A stretch of DNA of 64,000 bases from Portulaca oleracea (taxonomy: Eukaryota; Streptophyta; Magnoliopsida; Caryophyllales; Portulacaceae). The stretch spans positions 25,916,669 to 25,980,668 of the forward strand of contig CM055886.1 of NCBI GenBank assembly GCA_029582165.1. The letters run 5' to 3'. How positions within the stretch are numbered: position 1 is the first letter of the stretch; every line of letters begins with the position of its first letter. The translations under genes were made by a program, and so were the position numbers. Positions 33,528 through 47,131 of the stretch are shown here, piece by piece. Below the pieces are notes generated by a model, which made no database searches, was not told where the DNA came from, and worked only from the letters and a program-made list of their open reading frames with translations.

Positions 33528-35222
33528 GGAAGCATCTATAGCGATTTCCAGCTTTTGACAATTATGGTAATTACGGCAATTCCCGCGACATGTACCGTAC
33601 ATGTGGCATGATCAAATCTCATACATCGATTTTATTTATTTTCAAATTCTGAAAAAAGTTAAAGATATGAGATCTGAACTTGCAACCTGTCTTATAATAA
33701 ACAAATCCCTACCCATTCAACCATGTGTTTTTCACCAATTATTTTTGCAATATTTTGGTATTGTATACAGCATACCTTGGAATTTAAGTTTCAAAACTCT
33801 TCTGCCTTCCACGATTGACAATGCCCTTGGTAACTGCATCTATCATTCGATGCTGCACGACTTTTCACCGCCGCTACCGACCAGTTTTCCAGTACCAATT
33901 TCCGAACGACCGGATGTCACTAGTGTCGGAGAACAATGATATTCTCAAACATCGGCCATGCAGAGTGCAATTTCATTTCCCACAATCGGTTTTGGATGAC
34001 GGCGAGGGTAGCAAATCAGAAGTGGCTGGTCTCGGGATTGTATCCGAGCGAAGGAGACCTAGCCACAGGAATATTTCTCGCTGTAGTTGTATCTCCGGCG
34101 AAAGGTCGCCAAAAACAATGGAGGTCGATGAATTTGTTTCAATCTTTTCATCCATAATCTATTAAATATATTAAAACACAAGCTCCTAACTCCTAAGGAA
34201 AATCTAAACCTAAAAGAAATAATTTAGAATGTTTGGTGAATTCCAAAGCAAATTCCAAACCTACATAATTTATTAATACATTCACAAATATAATATTAAT
34301 AAAAATGAAAAAGAAATACCTAAAGTCATTCATAAGTTACCAATATTTATTGCATACAAAATTAGAGCATTTTAAATTTTTCAAAAAAGAAAAAGAAATA
34401 CATAAGGTCATACATACATAAATTAGAAATATCTAATACAAAATTAGAGCAATTTTTACTTTTTCTTTCATTAATTTACTATTATAATATTATATTATGA
34501 CCAAAACCTTAGGAATAAAATATAATAATAGATACTAAAATAAAACTTTCATGAAAAAATTGTTTCGTATTCTTTTTAATAACTATCTTAGAAAATAAAA
34601 TTTTTGATTGAAACTACTATATATACTTTTAACAATAAAAAAAATTCAAATTATATGCAAACTACCAAAACAAGAATAAGAAATTGGAATAAGTATAGAT
34701 TAAAAAGTTGAATAAGAGGTTAAAGCTACGTAATATATAATGAAAAATAATAAGAAAATAGAATTGTCACATAGTCGTTGCCGTAACAGTTTTTTCAAAA
34801 AAACAAGCATCCTTCTTAAGACAAAAAATAAAATTAAACTATTTATCCATAATCGTTATGGACATGAAATAAAATAAACTCAAATGATAGTTTATCCATA
34901 AAAAAATAATATTTTTATAAGATTGGATTAATAATTATTATAAAATTATTCTAGAAAATAGATAACATAAAATTATTGAAGTATTATCCGTGCATTACAC
35001 GGGATATTATAGACTAGCTCATAGTTAACAAACAAGTCCTTGAAAAAAAATTAATTTTTAATTAATTATACATAATTTTCACAATTTAAAAATCAAAATT
35101 AATATTTTTGAAAATAAATTAAATCGACGTATGAGATCTGATCATGCCACATGTACGGTACACATCGCGGTAATTACCGTAATTACCGTAATTGTCAAAA
35201 GCTAGAAATTAGCTTACCTTTT
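33528..35222. repeat. Segment bounded by inverted copies of the 105-bp repeat
   Basis: The left end (33528-33640) and right end (35105-35222) are inverted copies containing 'CATGCCACATGTACGGTACA' on one strand. The inside includes a GC-richer part (33800-34160) with 112- and 116-codon frames that show no domain, then AT-rich DNA. It may be one more non-autonomous transposon with captured DNA; no clear TSD. Confidence 0.5.
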
Positions 35223-35783
35223 TGGAATTAGATATTGAGAAATGGAAAGTGACAATTATTTTGAAGTAAAAAAAAATTAGTTTAAATATCAATTAATATG
35301 AAACGGAAAAAGTATTAACTAGCTATTTGAAAAACCGTTGAAAACGTACGCAAGACAAAAGAACGGAATAGGAAAAACATTATCCAAGAGAAAATTGAGG
35401 GCATTCATTTTCTAATTGTGAAGAATCCGGTAAATTTGGGGCAAATTTTGAATTCCTTTGTTTTTCCAAAACGCATGATGGTGGAATGTTATGTGTTTTG
35501 CCAAATTGGAAAAACAGGGTAAAGAGCATTGAGGAAGGGCAAGGAGGGGGAAGCAGCAACACATCAAAAGGTACTTGCTCTGTTTCTCAATTTCTTGAGA
35601 AACCTAGAAAAATATTACGTACCTTTTGATTCTTCCCTTCTTCCCCCTTCCACATTGTTGTAAGTTTTTTTTTTCTCGGGTTTCTCCAGGGCCCCTTTTC
35701 CTTTTTCATCTTTTCTAGTGAATTTTGCGAACAAAATCCAAGAGGAGGATTTTCGGTGACCGCAAACCAACAGGAGGGCAACA
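35223..35783. other. Upstream region of the RLCK gene
   Basis: Non-coding; the pyrimidine-rich 35620-35700 probably belongs to the 5' leader. No clear TATA box was identified. Confidence 0.45.
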
Positions 35784-37702
35784 ATGAGTTGCTTTCCGTG
35801 TTGCGCAACTGAAGATTTAGAAAACATTGAAACCAAGGCCAGTGAGCAAGATAATGGGGACGAGGACGAGGAGAACAAAGACAATGGTCAGAGTGGGAAA
35901 AATACGCCTAACAATTTCGAGCCAAGTGCTCACCCTAGTAAATCTACCAGGTCCAGTCGTAGGACCTCCTTGAGGGCCTCATTGAGAGCTAGTGTCAAGC
36001 AACTTCTACAAATGAAATCTAAGATCTCTTTTGCCAATATTTCTTTCAAATCAGGTAATTTGATCGATCGTCTATTTTTTTTTTTTTGTTAAGGCCCCAT
36101 TCGCTTCAACTTATTTTCTTGTAAATAAGTTCAATTCAGAATTAATTCAGTTAATAACTCAGAACATATGATTGCAATATGAACTAAAAGTTGAATGTTC
36201 ATATGAAAACATCGTATGGCCACGACTAAGAGGGTCTTTGTATTCATGTTGTGATTTTCAGATAGTAGCAAGCACAGATATATTAATGAACAAATTTCCA
36301 AGTTCGGGAAGGGGAGCATCAGGTTGAGGGTATTCTCATACAATGAGCTATGTGATGCAACTAAGAATTTTTCAACTGATAATTTAGTTGGTGAAGGTGG
36401 CTTTGGTAAGGTTCACAAGGGATTTATAAGCAATCAGGTAAGAATTTCTCGGTACTTACAAGTATAATTAATGACAAGAAGAACGCGTAACAAAACCAAT
36501 CTAAGGGCAAAAACATTGACGAGTATAATATGTCTTTGGTTGCAGATTGTCGCGGTGAAGCAACTAAACAGGAATGGTATACAAGGGAACAAAGAGTTCC
36601 TAGCAGAGGTTTTCATGTTGAGCCACCTTAACCATCCTCAACTTGTGAGCCTAATTGGTTACTGTGCGGAAGGTCCCCATAGGCTTTTGGTTTACGAGTT
36701 TATGGCCAAAGGATCACTCGAAGATCACCTTCTAAGTAAATACCTATTCACAAAACTTATTATAGGCTTTCGGTTTATGACTTTATTTGTATATATCCTT
36801 CAAAATTTCTTAATGTGGTTATCATTTTTGCTATAGATTTGGAACCGGACGACAAACCACTAGATTGGGATACAAGGATGAAAATAGCAATGGGAGCAGC
36901 AAAAGGGTTGGAGTACTTGCATGAAACTGCCAACCCTCCGGTAATCTTCCGAGATTTCAAGGCATCCAACATACTTTTGGATGAGAACATGGACTCAAAG
37001 CTCTCTGATTTCGGCTTGGCTAAGTTAGGGCCCACGGGAGACGAGGACCATGTGGTCACCAGGGTGATGGGAACCTATGGTTATTGTGCACCTGAGTATG
37101 CCGCAACTGGTCAATTGACAATTAAATCTGACGTCTATAGTTTCGGAGTTGTGTTCCTAGAGATCATCTCTGGCAGAAGAGTCATTGACAAAATAAGACC
37201 AGTTGAAGAGGAGAACCTAGTCACTTGGGTAATTTATAACCACTATTTTCAACGCTTTTTTTTTTTTTAACCTTTAGCCCTTTATTTTACTAGAGTTGAC
37301 TTACTTACTTAAGAGAAACATGTGTTAAACCACCTGAACTAATCTATATTAGGGTTTTCAAGGCCTTTTTGGTGCTACTGCTACACATTATTTATCATAC
37401 ATATGTCCTAACAAAACCCGCTTGTATAATGTAGACGTAATAAAGTGTAACTTTTTTTTTTTTTTTGGTAGGCACAACCATTGTTCAAAGACAAGGTTCA
37501 CTTCACGAAGATGGGTGACCCAAGGTTGGAGGGCAACTATCCCCAAAAAGGCCTCTACCAAGCTCTAGCAATTGCAGCAATGTGCCTCCAAGAGGATGAT
37601 AGTGCCAGACCATTGATGAGCGAAGTCGTTGCTGCTCTTGGATTTTTATCTTCAAACAGACCCCCTAAAGGAGGGGACGATGAAAATGAAGACAATGAAT
37701 AA
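35784..37702 (+). CDS. PBS1-like receptor-like cytoplasmic kinase (RLCK-VII)
   Basis: Five exons: 35784-36054, 36262-36437, 36546-36735, 36837-37228 and 37472-37702. All introns are GT..AG and phases match; 419 codons. The N-terminus MSCFPCC carries Cys residues typical of S-acylated, plasma-membrane RLCKs, followed by an acidic and then basic Ser/Arg tract. Kinase features: Gly loop GEGGFGKV (134-141), VAVK Lys 154, catalytic FRDFKASN (R251-D252), DFG 270-272, activation segment [14 protein letters not shown] to E299, and '[17 protein letters not shown]'. The RD motif says active Ser/Thr kinase. No extracellular or transmembrane part, so it relays signals from receptor kinases, probably in immunity or growth; the exact pathway is not shown. 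The PBS1-type GDKSH loop is GDEDH here. An acidic C-tail ([10 protein letters not shown]) ends the protein. Confidence 0.96.
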
Positions 37703-38731
37703 CAGAAATGTGAAAAGAGGAGGTCACTATGCAATCAAGTCATCAGCATAAACACCAACGGGGGAAGAGGGGAAAAATTTCGTACAAATGAAGAAATTGT
37801 TAGAGTTTTTAGGTACTTAGATACAAGTTTGGAGGGCAATATCCCCAGTGCAATCTAGTCGGATTCTTATGTTTCAGGCACATCAACAAGGTTCAGTATA
37901 GGCAAAGCGAAATCAATTTAGCTTCTTCCTACGAAGAGAATATATCCCATATTAATTGGGGGAATTCAAGTTTGATTGCCTGTGCTATCCGTGCACTTTG
38001 TGAATAATGGAATCTTCAATGGTTTTCTGCCCTGTTTTCAGTGTTGTACAAATCAGTTTGTAGGTGAATCTTAATGTAAATCAAATCAAAAAAAGTAAAA
38101 AAAATATATAAAAAGAAAGAAGGAAAAACAATTTTTTTCCAAAAAAAAAAGAAAAAAGTATGTAACCATGTAATTAAAACAAAAAAGTCCAAATAGCAAA
38201 AGAACCTGTAACTAACTTTTACTTGATTTCTTGTATTCTATTTAGCTGAGTTTAGCATGTAACTAGTACAATTTAAACCATAATTTATCTAAACTGTTCA
38301 CTGAAATTACTTATCTCCCACAGGACAACCGATCATGAGTTGTATATTAATTAGCCTGCTTGGCCTATTTCTGATACATTTTGAATATTGAACTAGCTAG
38401 CTAGCTAAAGCATGGTCCTTGGCCTGTTTCTGATACATTTTGGCAGGTTTTGACTTGTTAATTTTCACTTGATATGTGGACTTAAACAAAGGGCAATAAG
38501 AATAAACTCTCTTGAAGAACAAACTTAGGTTGTATAAAATCCAAAATCGCATACATGTTCAGAGCCTTTGCTCTTTTGGATACATCAAATATATATCAGC
38601 TGCTCTAGTGTTCGAGCTTCAACCCAGGGAGGAAAAAGGGAAAGGGGAAAAAAAAGGCATTTCTACACAGCATATATATTGAACCATGGGTGGTGTCACA
38701 CGGACCATCTTCATCAGCCACAATCACTAGA

Positions 38732-38778
<47 letters not shown>

Positions 38779-38974
38779 GATAAATATAAAGGTGTTTCCA
38801 ATGGGCTAACTAAGCTGCTCTCACCTATATGCAAGATTCTGCAGGAGTCTCAACTCATATTCACTAAAATCATTGTAAGTGCATTGAAAATTTTAGAGGT
38901 GACAGAGGGGCAATGGAACCAGAGATTCTGATCCAATGCAACAAAGCATGTTTTCCCAGTGATGGAGAAAGTAT
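37703..38974. other. Convergent intergenic region with a long A tract
   Basis: 3' flanks of the kinase gene (plus) and of the TOR1-like gene (minus). An uninterrupted run of about 45 A lies at 38733-38777. AT-rich A/T runs at 38080-38160. No other gene. Confidence 0.6.
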
Positions 38975-41900
38975 CTAGCTCCCGGGTTGCTGAAGATCTA
39001 TGTCCCATGCTGAAGCTAACTGCACTAGGAGTTGATCCGGGGAGGCTCCTTCCCAGTCCTCTGGCAGTTCTAAGGCTGAACAAGCATCATGCAAATTGAA
39101 CAAAAGCTCCCTCTTCACTTCCATTGGTATGCTAAACACATCAGCTCCGTTTTCCACAACCAAGTCTAACAACTGTGCAAGCAAAAGTCATGCATCAATA
39201 TCCCAATAAATATTCATTCAGGTGGAAAATTTGCTGAGTTTCAGCAGTTTGTTGTGAAAATATTTGTTACTGCACTAACTTAGAATTGGCTATTTCCAAA
39301 ATCAACAATAACTGCAGACATTCCATAAAAACAGCTTGTGGGAATGACATTAAAGCTAAAGAAAAACGTACCTGCTGAATCCAAGACAAGCATAAATCAA
39401 AGAGATTCTGTTCCACCACAAATGGGACGAGCGCACTCAAAAGCTCAACGGCCACCTCATTAGAGAGTTGATCAAATACAGGACCTGATCTATCCATGAG
39501 CTTAATGAGCAGAGAATCATCTCCTGTGGACAGGACCTCTGCATAAGCTGTGTCCATATCACCCACTTGAACGGCATCCATTGCATTGCTCCACGAAGCC
39601 CAAATCGGGTCCCTCTCTGGCACGTTGTGGTCACCGCCCATTGCTTCTGCATCCAGTTCCCGTTCCCGTTCCCGTTCCCGGACAGCTGCCCTGGCAGTTC
39701 GAGCTGTTCCACTGTCCTCCCCAGCCACACGGATTGCTGCGAGTGTGGCTTCATCCTTTGAAGCCTGCCACACACTTCTTGCAGAGGGACCCTCGCCAAG
39801 CCTGACATTTCCAGCCCCTTTGTCCCAGGCTCTTCGGGCACTCACCTGATCATTTTCATGCTCAGATCTGGGTGATCTTCCATCAGCAGAGTTGCTACCA
39901 ACATCTCTTCTTACACCGAGTTGTCCGTTTTTTGGAGCGCCGTACGAATGATAATCCCAGGGCTCCTGAAGATCGGGTCTCCAAGTTGGGCCCCTTCCCC
40001 TCATACTTGGAGAGACACCCTCAGATGGGGGAAACCTATCACCACCATATGGATGTCTTCCACCATAGTCAAGGTAGCCATTGTACCTGCCAACCCAATT
40101 CAAAGTTTCTTCATATAGAGAGTAGAATGCCTCATTTTGTATTTTGGGCCTCAGTGTATCAAGCAATTTATTAAATTCAGATTGAACACACAGTAGAACC
40201 ATAGTTTCTAATTTCCATTTCAATGTACAGTGATTTACATCCATAGCTTGTGCTGCTCGTGCAGTAAAGCTATTCTGGCAAATGCATCTTGTCCATGTAA
40301 TCTTCATTCAGCTCCACAAATTCAAGTTTCATTTTTAGCTTTTCACATTCTCAATTTAAGCCTGTCACCCTGGCCTGGGTGGGGGTGGCAGGGATGTAAG
40401 CTCGACAGTTTTGGCTCAATTTAACATATGGAGTCACTTTTTCTTCCCCCTCAAAAACGAAAAAAGATCATAGTTGACGTAGTCTAACATTAACCCAACT
40501 CTCTTTACAAATGTCATACTCATATCAGTAGACTGAGGCAACCATCTTTTCTTTTCACGTTTTGTAGTGCAGTGACACTCCAAACATACTCCACACCACC
40601 TCTCTGACTTTCTCCTTTTTTTCAAGTTTCAACTAGTGTAGATTTAATTTTTGAGATTTACAAAGATGAACACTCATTCTAATGGAGATTTAATTTGAAC
40701 CTAATGGAGATTTAATTTGAACCATTTCATCTTATGAAGGAACACTGATTTACCATAATCAACCAAAACAACTAAGGGGGAGATGGTTACCTTGTGAACA
40801 GAGTCATGTTCATCAAAAGGATCCAGTCAAGGGAGGTGGGTTTGAATCCTACAAGAGGCACAGGGGAATCTAATGGTACTCCATGTACCAATGCCCCCTC
40901 TCATTCCCCCACCCCCCCACCAAACCTCTCTCAAACAGGAAAAAATATACTTATACAGTGGTGCTCATGAGACTTGAGACCCCCATCAAGATGTCATCAA
41001 AGTGTGGAACTATGTCCAACAAAAGGAAATATACATGCTAAGTATTCAAAAAATAATCAATCACTTAAAATGGCAAAGAGAAAAATAACTACTCCGGCTT
41101 AACAATCAAAAATAATAATAATAATTGAACACCACTGTGCTTAAGATAAAACTTAAACGCTCGGGCTTCATAATCAATTATAATTATAAAGTTCATCAGA
41201 GGGGGGAAGGGAGGAAAGAGCACCATGATTAAGAAGTGTTTCACATCCATATAAACATAAAATTCATAAGGTGCCCATTACTAAACAGACAAATATTAAG
41301 GTTCGAATGCTATATGGTCATGTGATAAAACATAAGCATTCATCATCACTTCTGTACCAACCATACATAAAACAATTTTAAGATGGTTTTCTCAAAGGAG
41401 AGTGGAAAAAGAATCTAGAGTGAACAAGAAAAGTAGGTAAGCCCAAGCATCCTTACAACAATTGTTAAATAAAAATATCACATATAAAGGAAACAAAAAA
41501 TTAATTCAAAACAAAAAAAATGACATTGGAAAATTGTTATAAGAAAAACAAACAAAAAGATGAAGAATCTAGAAGGAAAGCATGTTGTACATTTAGAAAA
41601 ATGATTGGTAGGCTGAAACCTATATGTTCAATATTCAGGAAAATACAACTATCATTTCCAAAATCTATATGTTCATGCCTTCATGGTATATACAGGAAAA
41701 TACAACTACCATATGAAAATAATTGCGACAAGCTTTTACTTTTGAGTAAAATATAATTTGGAGGGGGGGAGAAAAACTGAGTTTCAATACCCTTGGAAAA
41801 CATTTAGTTCAGTTTTTATGATGGTAGCTAGTTAAGACACCCACATTAACAGCAAAAGGAAAAAAGAAAACAAAGGGCAAGATGAAATCGGGGGGGTGGG

Positions 41901-44900
41901 GGGGGGGGGTTAGGGGGTGTTTGGCTAGACTTGCACAACATCAGAAACGGGAAATATGTACAAGCAAGCAGCCTAGCAAACCATAAGATTGTCAATTTAA
42001 AAGTGGAATAAGAAGCACAGACTCGGACACGGACACGGGGACACACAATTTTTGAAAAATTAAGGACACGACACATTGTCCGACACGTACCTCAATTTTA
42101 TATAGTACTTCAAAAAATTATCAAATTTTATTTTAAAAATGTTTGTTAATGAATATATTTTCTTTAATAGTTTATGAATCGTAAAACTATATATATAAAA
42201 CATAAAATCTCATAAAATACTGGAAGACGGACAAAGTTATATGAAAGAGGGACAAAGGTATGTGTAAGATGGTAAAGCAATAGGAAAAACAATGATGGAT
42301 TGAAAAAAGGAGATTATAGTTGAGGATGGCTATGGATGTGGCTAGCCGAAAATGTGATGCTCGTCAATGATTCGGAAGTGTCCTAAGGTTGGGATATGCA
42401 TGTCCACCATGAGTCCTTCAAGTGTCGGATGTTTATTTGGGAATTTTTTAGGGGACATGTTTCTCGCGTGTCTGACATGTATCCAAGGAGTGTCCGAGAG
42501 TGTCGGTGTCAGATACGTATCCGACACGAATACGTGAGGCTGATAGAAGTGTCCGTGCTTCATAGTCGGAAGAGAAGAAAGAAAACAGAACAAGGTAGAA
42601 CATAACAACCCACCGGAAGCTACCACCTCTCCTACTCGATGATATGGAGAGATCATGAGCCATGTCTTCAACCATCCTCTCAAGACCCCGCACTCGATTC
42701 TCCAAAGTGACCATACTGTTATGTGAACCACCCATGAACTCCTGGCATGTAAACTTGTGTTAGAAAAGAGATCTAGATTCTAGAATCTATTGGCATAAAT
42801 GTACAATGAAAATTTGTTGAGCACACCTGCAGCATATTCATTAAATGAGTTTGCTGTCTCTCTAACTGCAGTAACTGCCGCTGAATAGCCAACCAATTTC
42901 CTTTACCATTCATTAGGGACCCATCAGGTTGATTTTCAGGTTTAGAAAAACTTGCTCCCCTGTCTTCAATGGCAAATGTTCTTGCTCTCACGTCTTTGTT
43001 ATTCAACCCCTCATCAACCCCCCTGTCCCGCACATTAATGTCAACATCTCGTTGTCTGGAAGGTAGATTAACAGATCCCTTTTCTGTGCTCTCCTTAGCT
43101 TCTGCGTTGTTCGACTGTGTCTCCCCTCCAGCAGGGTTCGATTGATTAAGACATTTACGTGGGACGACTACTTCCACAGCTAAATCATCTGGGCCCTTCT
43201 TCTCTAGCTTTTGGAAAAATTCAGGGTTCAAATCCTTGTCAGTCAAAGGTAATTTTTTTTTCAACAAACTAACAGGTATGCTTCCATTCTTTGCTTTGCC
43301 AACAGAGTCGGACGCAGAAGCAGCCATATCTGATGCATCTTTGGGCGAAGACCCAACTTTGTTTTGATCTGACTTTTTATCTCCCTGATTACCCTTATCT
43401 GGAAACTCACTTTCTGTGTCTGAAGTGTTGCATGAAAAAATACAAAGATGTGAGCAGATCTAATCTTATCATCGATGAAAATCAACCCCCCCCCCCCCCC
43501 CAACAACTACAAAGGGTAATATGCCTCACCGTGACATGAAGCTTTTCCTTCATCTGAAGTACCATCTCCTCCTTTTCCTGCAATCTTCTTCCAGAGCTGC
43601 AGGGCCTCTGTCATGCTATCTCTGACCGGTTTTATCTGATAACATGACAGACAATATGATGAGAACATTGATATTTGATAATCTATACAATCCAAACATC
43701 GGGAAGCAGGTACAGCCTCAAGAATAAGGGTTAAAATATTATACTAAAACTGGTATCACTATCAGCAAGTAGAAAAATTTCACTACGAAGGCAGGAAACA
43801 GGGTGAGTCAACTCTTCACAGATGCATTTTGCATGTACCGACGCACATAACATTACTCGAATATTAAGCCATGTGTGGTATGGTGCACTGTCACTGATAG
43901 AAGATCATAGACCAAATTTTCTACTAATTAGATTGTATTGTGTTACACCTAAATACCTAACCAAACATAACACAGATGAAATGCAACTGAAAATTATCAA
44001 CTAGTCTTCCAAACAAATCTTGAAAGCCTAGGTGTTGGCAGCCATGAATTGATATTAAAGTAGCATGGAAGAATCTCCACTGAAAAGACATTTTGTGAAA
44101 ATGAGTTGGAAAAGAAATATAGCATCAGCACAATCCATTTGACATGCCAGGTTTTTTTCTTATATTTTCCAAATCAAACCCTGGATAGGTTTTCAACCAT
44201 ATCCCTGAAACTTCTCCAATCTCCATAGTTACTTATTCCCCCTAAATATGCACTGCAGTGCACTGGCATAATAGGATTCTGGCAAAATATTACCCATCAT
44301 CAATCTATAAGCATAAAGGTACATAAACACATATGAAACCACGAATGATCCCCATTTGCATCATCATAAGATCAGGTGATACCCAGTTGGATACAAATTA
44401 ATTATGACGTACAAAAAAGAAGGCACTGGATTCCATAATTGCATTACTCTTCAATTTTCAAAATCCTATCTTTCAACAGCCAAGATTACAGTCCGTTCGT
44501 GTGCAGGCATTATAATGTGTGTTCATATTTTAATATCTTTAATCTTCCATAATTTCACTAAAGAAGCAAAAAGCTTGTTCAAAGAACAAACAAAAAGGCT
44601 GTTGTTCAATAGCAACTACTTGTAAAAAGATTCCTATAATAACCTGGATGACCAAAAAAAAGTAACTATCCCAGGTATGCAGGACAAAAAAGAAGCAATG
44701 TAGGCAGATTACCACGACTGTCAGAGATTATGTGTTCTCTCCTACCACATATCCCCAAATTTTAGAGGACTATCTCAGCTGTTTGGAGTAAACAGGAAGT
44801 CAGGAATAACCTTATAAGCCATCAGTTTTCTTCAAAACGGCTCATAAGTAACCAGTTTTGCATATTTGCGCTTTCAGTGCAACCTCCCTTTTGTAAACTA

Positions 44901-47131
44901 TGAAGAAGACTTGAAGAGTCAAAATTTCCATAAAGTACGGTTCAGATGTACACAATAGAATCTCCGAATGAGTGAGCCAATACTTTAATAAATTGCAGGA
45001 TCTAATCCTGCCTTTATGATCTATGTCAGTCTACTTGAATAATAAACAGATGATAGCATCAAGTTTTCATGGAAAATCATAATGCATCCTCGAACGCTGC
45101 AACCACGCACAATAGAGAGTAAAAGGGAAACATGTGGGACAACAAGCAGAAATGATGTGATAGCTATCCACATGGCATTCCTCCATGATCATGTCCATTC
45201 ATCCAACCAAAGTCTAGGACTAGTAGTATCACATTAATTACACCCGCACCTACGACAAACAAGATGCGCTCTTACTTGAGACTTGAGAGGGGAAAAAAGT
45301 GTACAATGGCAGAGGATTTGAATGCCTCTATTTTAGGAATTCAGTAAATAAAACTGATACTGTGACAGTGACACGATAATAGAAGAAGCTTGTATCATCA
45401 CATGTGTGCACAGAAAACACAAAAGTTATGCTATGAGTTAAGCCAAGTAACAGTTGGGAGTTTTAACCCAGCAAAGCATAAATTTAAGCTCCAATGCAGA
45501 CATATCAGGCAGCAACTAAAAAGCTAAAATAGCCTACAAAACAAAAAGGATTGAAATAACATGGAATGGGTCAGAATGCTAGAAACTACTTAAATACCTT
45601 GTCAAAGCGACAAGCCTCCAGATCAGTCAAGGTAGAGGTTGCTCCGTCTTTAACCAAGTCACTGGAATGCAATGCCAGAGCAATTAATGCCTCAGCAGCA
45701 GCTTTTCGTGTAGCCCAGTCTGAGCTAGAGAGGCATTCATGGATGCTTTGCAGCAAAGGTTCCAAGCTTTGGGGTGTAATAGCCCCTACCTGCAACAAGG
45801 GTTCACATTCACCAACCAAACCAATGTGTAATCACAAACAACTTAACATTGCACAATGAAGACAGAAGGCAATTAGCTTAAATAAAACTATCAAAACCAT
45901 AATTCTCTGATGCAATAATTTTTTACAAAGGAAAAAGCAACATCCCACCACCTATACTTGCGCCAGTGTGTTAGAAAATTCCTCTCTATTGCCCCAACTT
46001 CTATTCCTATTTAGTGGTTGATGCTATTACTACCCATCACTCCCCCAAGATTTCTAATTATTTACCCCCTTACAAAATCACAATGCACTCTCCCAAAATC
46101 AACTTTTGCTGACCAAGCTTTCTTGCTCACAAAATCAAGCAAGAATGCATGTTCAGTATACTTTGTCTCTTACTGTCACAAGCTACACGACAGTCTTTAC
46201 CGGCGTTCAGGCAAGTGTTGATAAGTGTGCACGTATGCGATGGCTTGTGGGAGTATATACTCCTAGGTCTATAATATACAAAATGTTTGCACACTACAGA
46301 CTTAACAAGCCTCAAATGTTTGCACACTACAAATTACTAACAAGTGATCATAACATACAAATACCATAACCCAGACAAGATGATAAGAAATCCAATGAAA
46401 CTAACCTGAGACAAGCTACCAACAACAGGCAGCAAAGCTGATTTAGCAAAGAAGTTAGGGCTATTCAAGTACTTGCAAACCCTAGGACAGAGCTTCTGGA
46501 ATGATGAAATGGGAGGTGTTTGAGCGCATTCCACCACTCTTCCCAAGCACATTGCAGCCCCAACTTGAACCCCTTTGTTATTCTCCCCCATTGCCTCAAA
46601 CAGCGGCCTCACAAACAATGAAACCACGCCATTTTCACCATCACCCTTGACATAAACCTTAGCAATCGACCCAATGGCTTCTCTACAAGCATCCCTAACC
46701 CCAGAATCACTGTCTCTAAGACGTTTCGCAATGTGGGCAATGATTTTTACCAAATGGGTACTCACAAAATCAGGGTGGGACCCACATACAACCGACAGAA
46801 GGCGGATTGATTCCTTCTTGACGGAGGGTTTTGGGTCGGAAGTTGAGGAGTCGAACAGGCAGTTGAGGAGCATCGGTACGGCGTCGTTTTTGATCGTTTG
46901 GACGATGGATTCAAGCTCTTCAATGCCGATCTGGTGAGTGTCTCGGTCGGAAAGCTTGGAGAGAGAATTAAGTATCCGCTGCTTCAGCTCCACCATTGCC
47001 AGATGAGATGAGAGAGATGACGATGGTGGTAATGTTGATGCTGCTGATGTTGATGATGGGGCTCGTGATACGGATGATGGTTGGCTTGACGATCTTGAAA
47101 ATCTCGCAGATTTGGGTCCTTGAGACCCCAT
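38975..47131 (-). CDS. TOR1: TORTIFOLIA1/SPIRAL2-type microtubule-associated protein
   Basis: Seven exons on the minus strand: 46406-47131, 45598-45789, 43530-43635, 42827-43419, 42614-42741, 39372-40086 and 38975-39172. GT..AG introns, phases consistent, 885 codons. Residues 1-40 are Ser-rich; about 45-335 are HEAT repeats ('VELKQRILNSLSKLSDRDTH', 'NPFFAKSALLPVVGSLSQ'-like end of exon 1, 'DWATRKAAAEALIALAL') that bind the microtubule lattice. Then come a charged linker, a coiled coil spanning exons 4-5 ('AIQRQLLQLERQQTHLMNML', 'LENRVRGLERMVEDM'), an R/E-rich stretch (RERERERELDAEA), and the conserved C-terminal domain to 'LASAWDIDLQQPGS'. Family role: plus- and minus-end control of cortical microtubules and directional cell growth. 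The start at 47131 is chosen because the 83 upstream in-frame codons are low-complexity leader. It could be a close TOR1 paralogue. Confidence 0.95.
42010..42580. repeat. Inverted-repeat element in TOR1-like intron 5
   Basis: Left 'GAAGCACAGACTCGGACACG' (about 42014) and, inverted, right 'GAAGCACGGACACTTCTATC' (about 42555-42575) bound a segment full of GGACACG, GTCCGACACG and GTGTCCG words. The middle is AT-rich, then holds sequence around 42355-42480. Probably a non-autonomous DNA transposon; a TSD was not resolved. The rest of the 2.5-kb intron shows no gene. Confidence 0.5.
43636..45597 (-). other. Large intron 2 of the TOR1-like gene
   Basis: 1.96-kb intron bounded by GT..AG on the minus strand. 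No coding or structured element was recognised in it. Confidence 0.7.

Noticed and set aside
39567..40174. Plus-strand ORFs of 64-100 codons
   Set aside because: Antisense shadows of TOR1-like exon 6.
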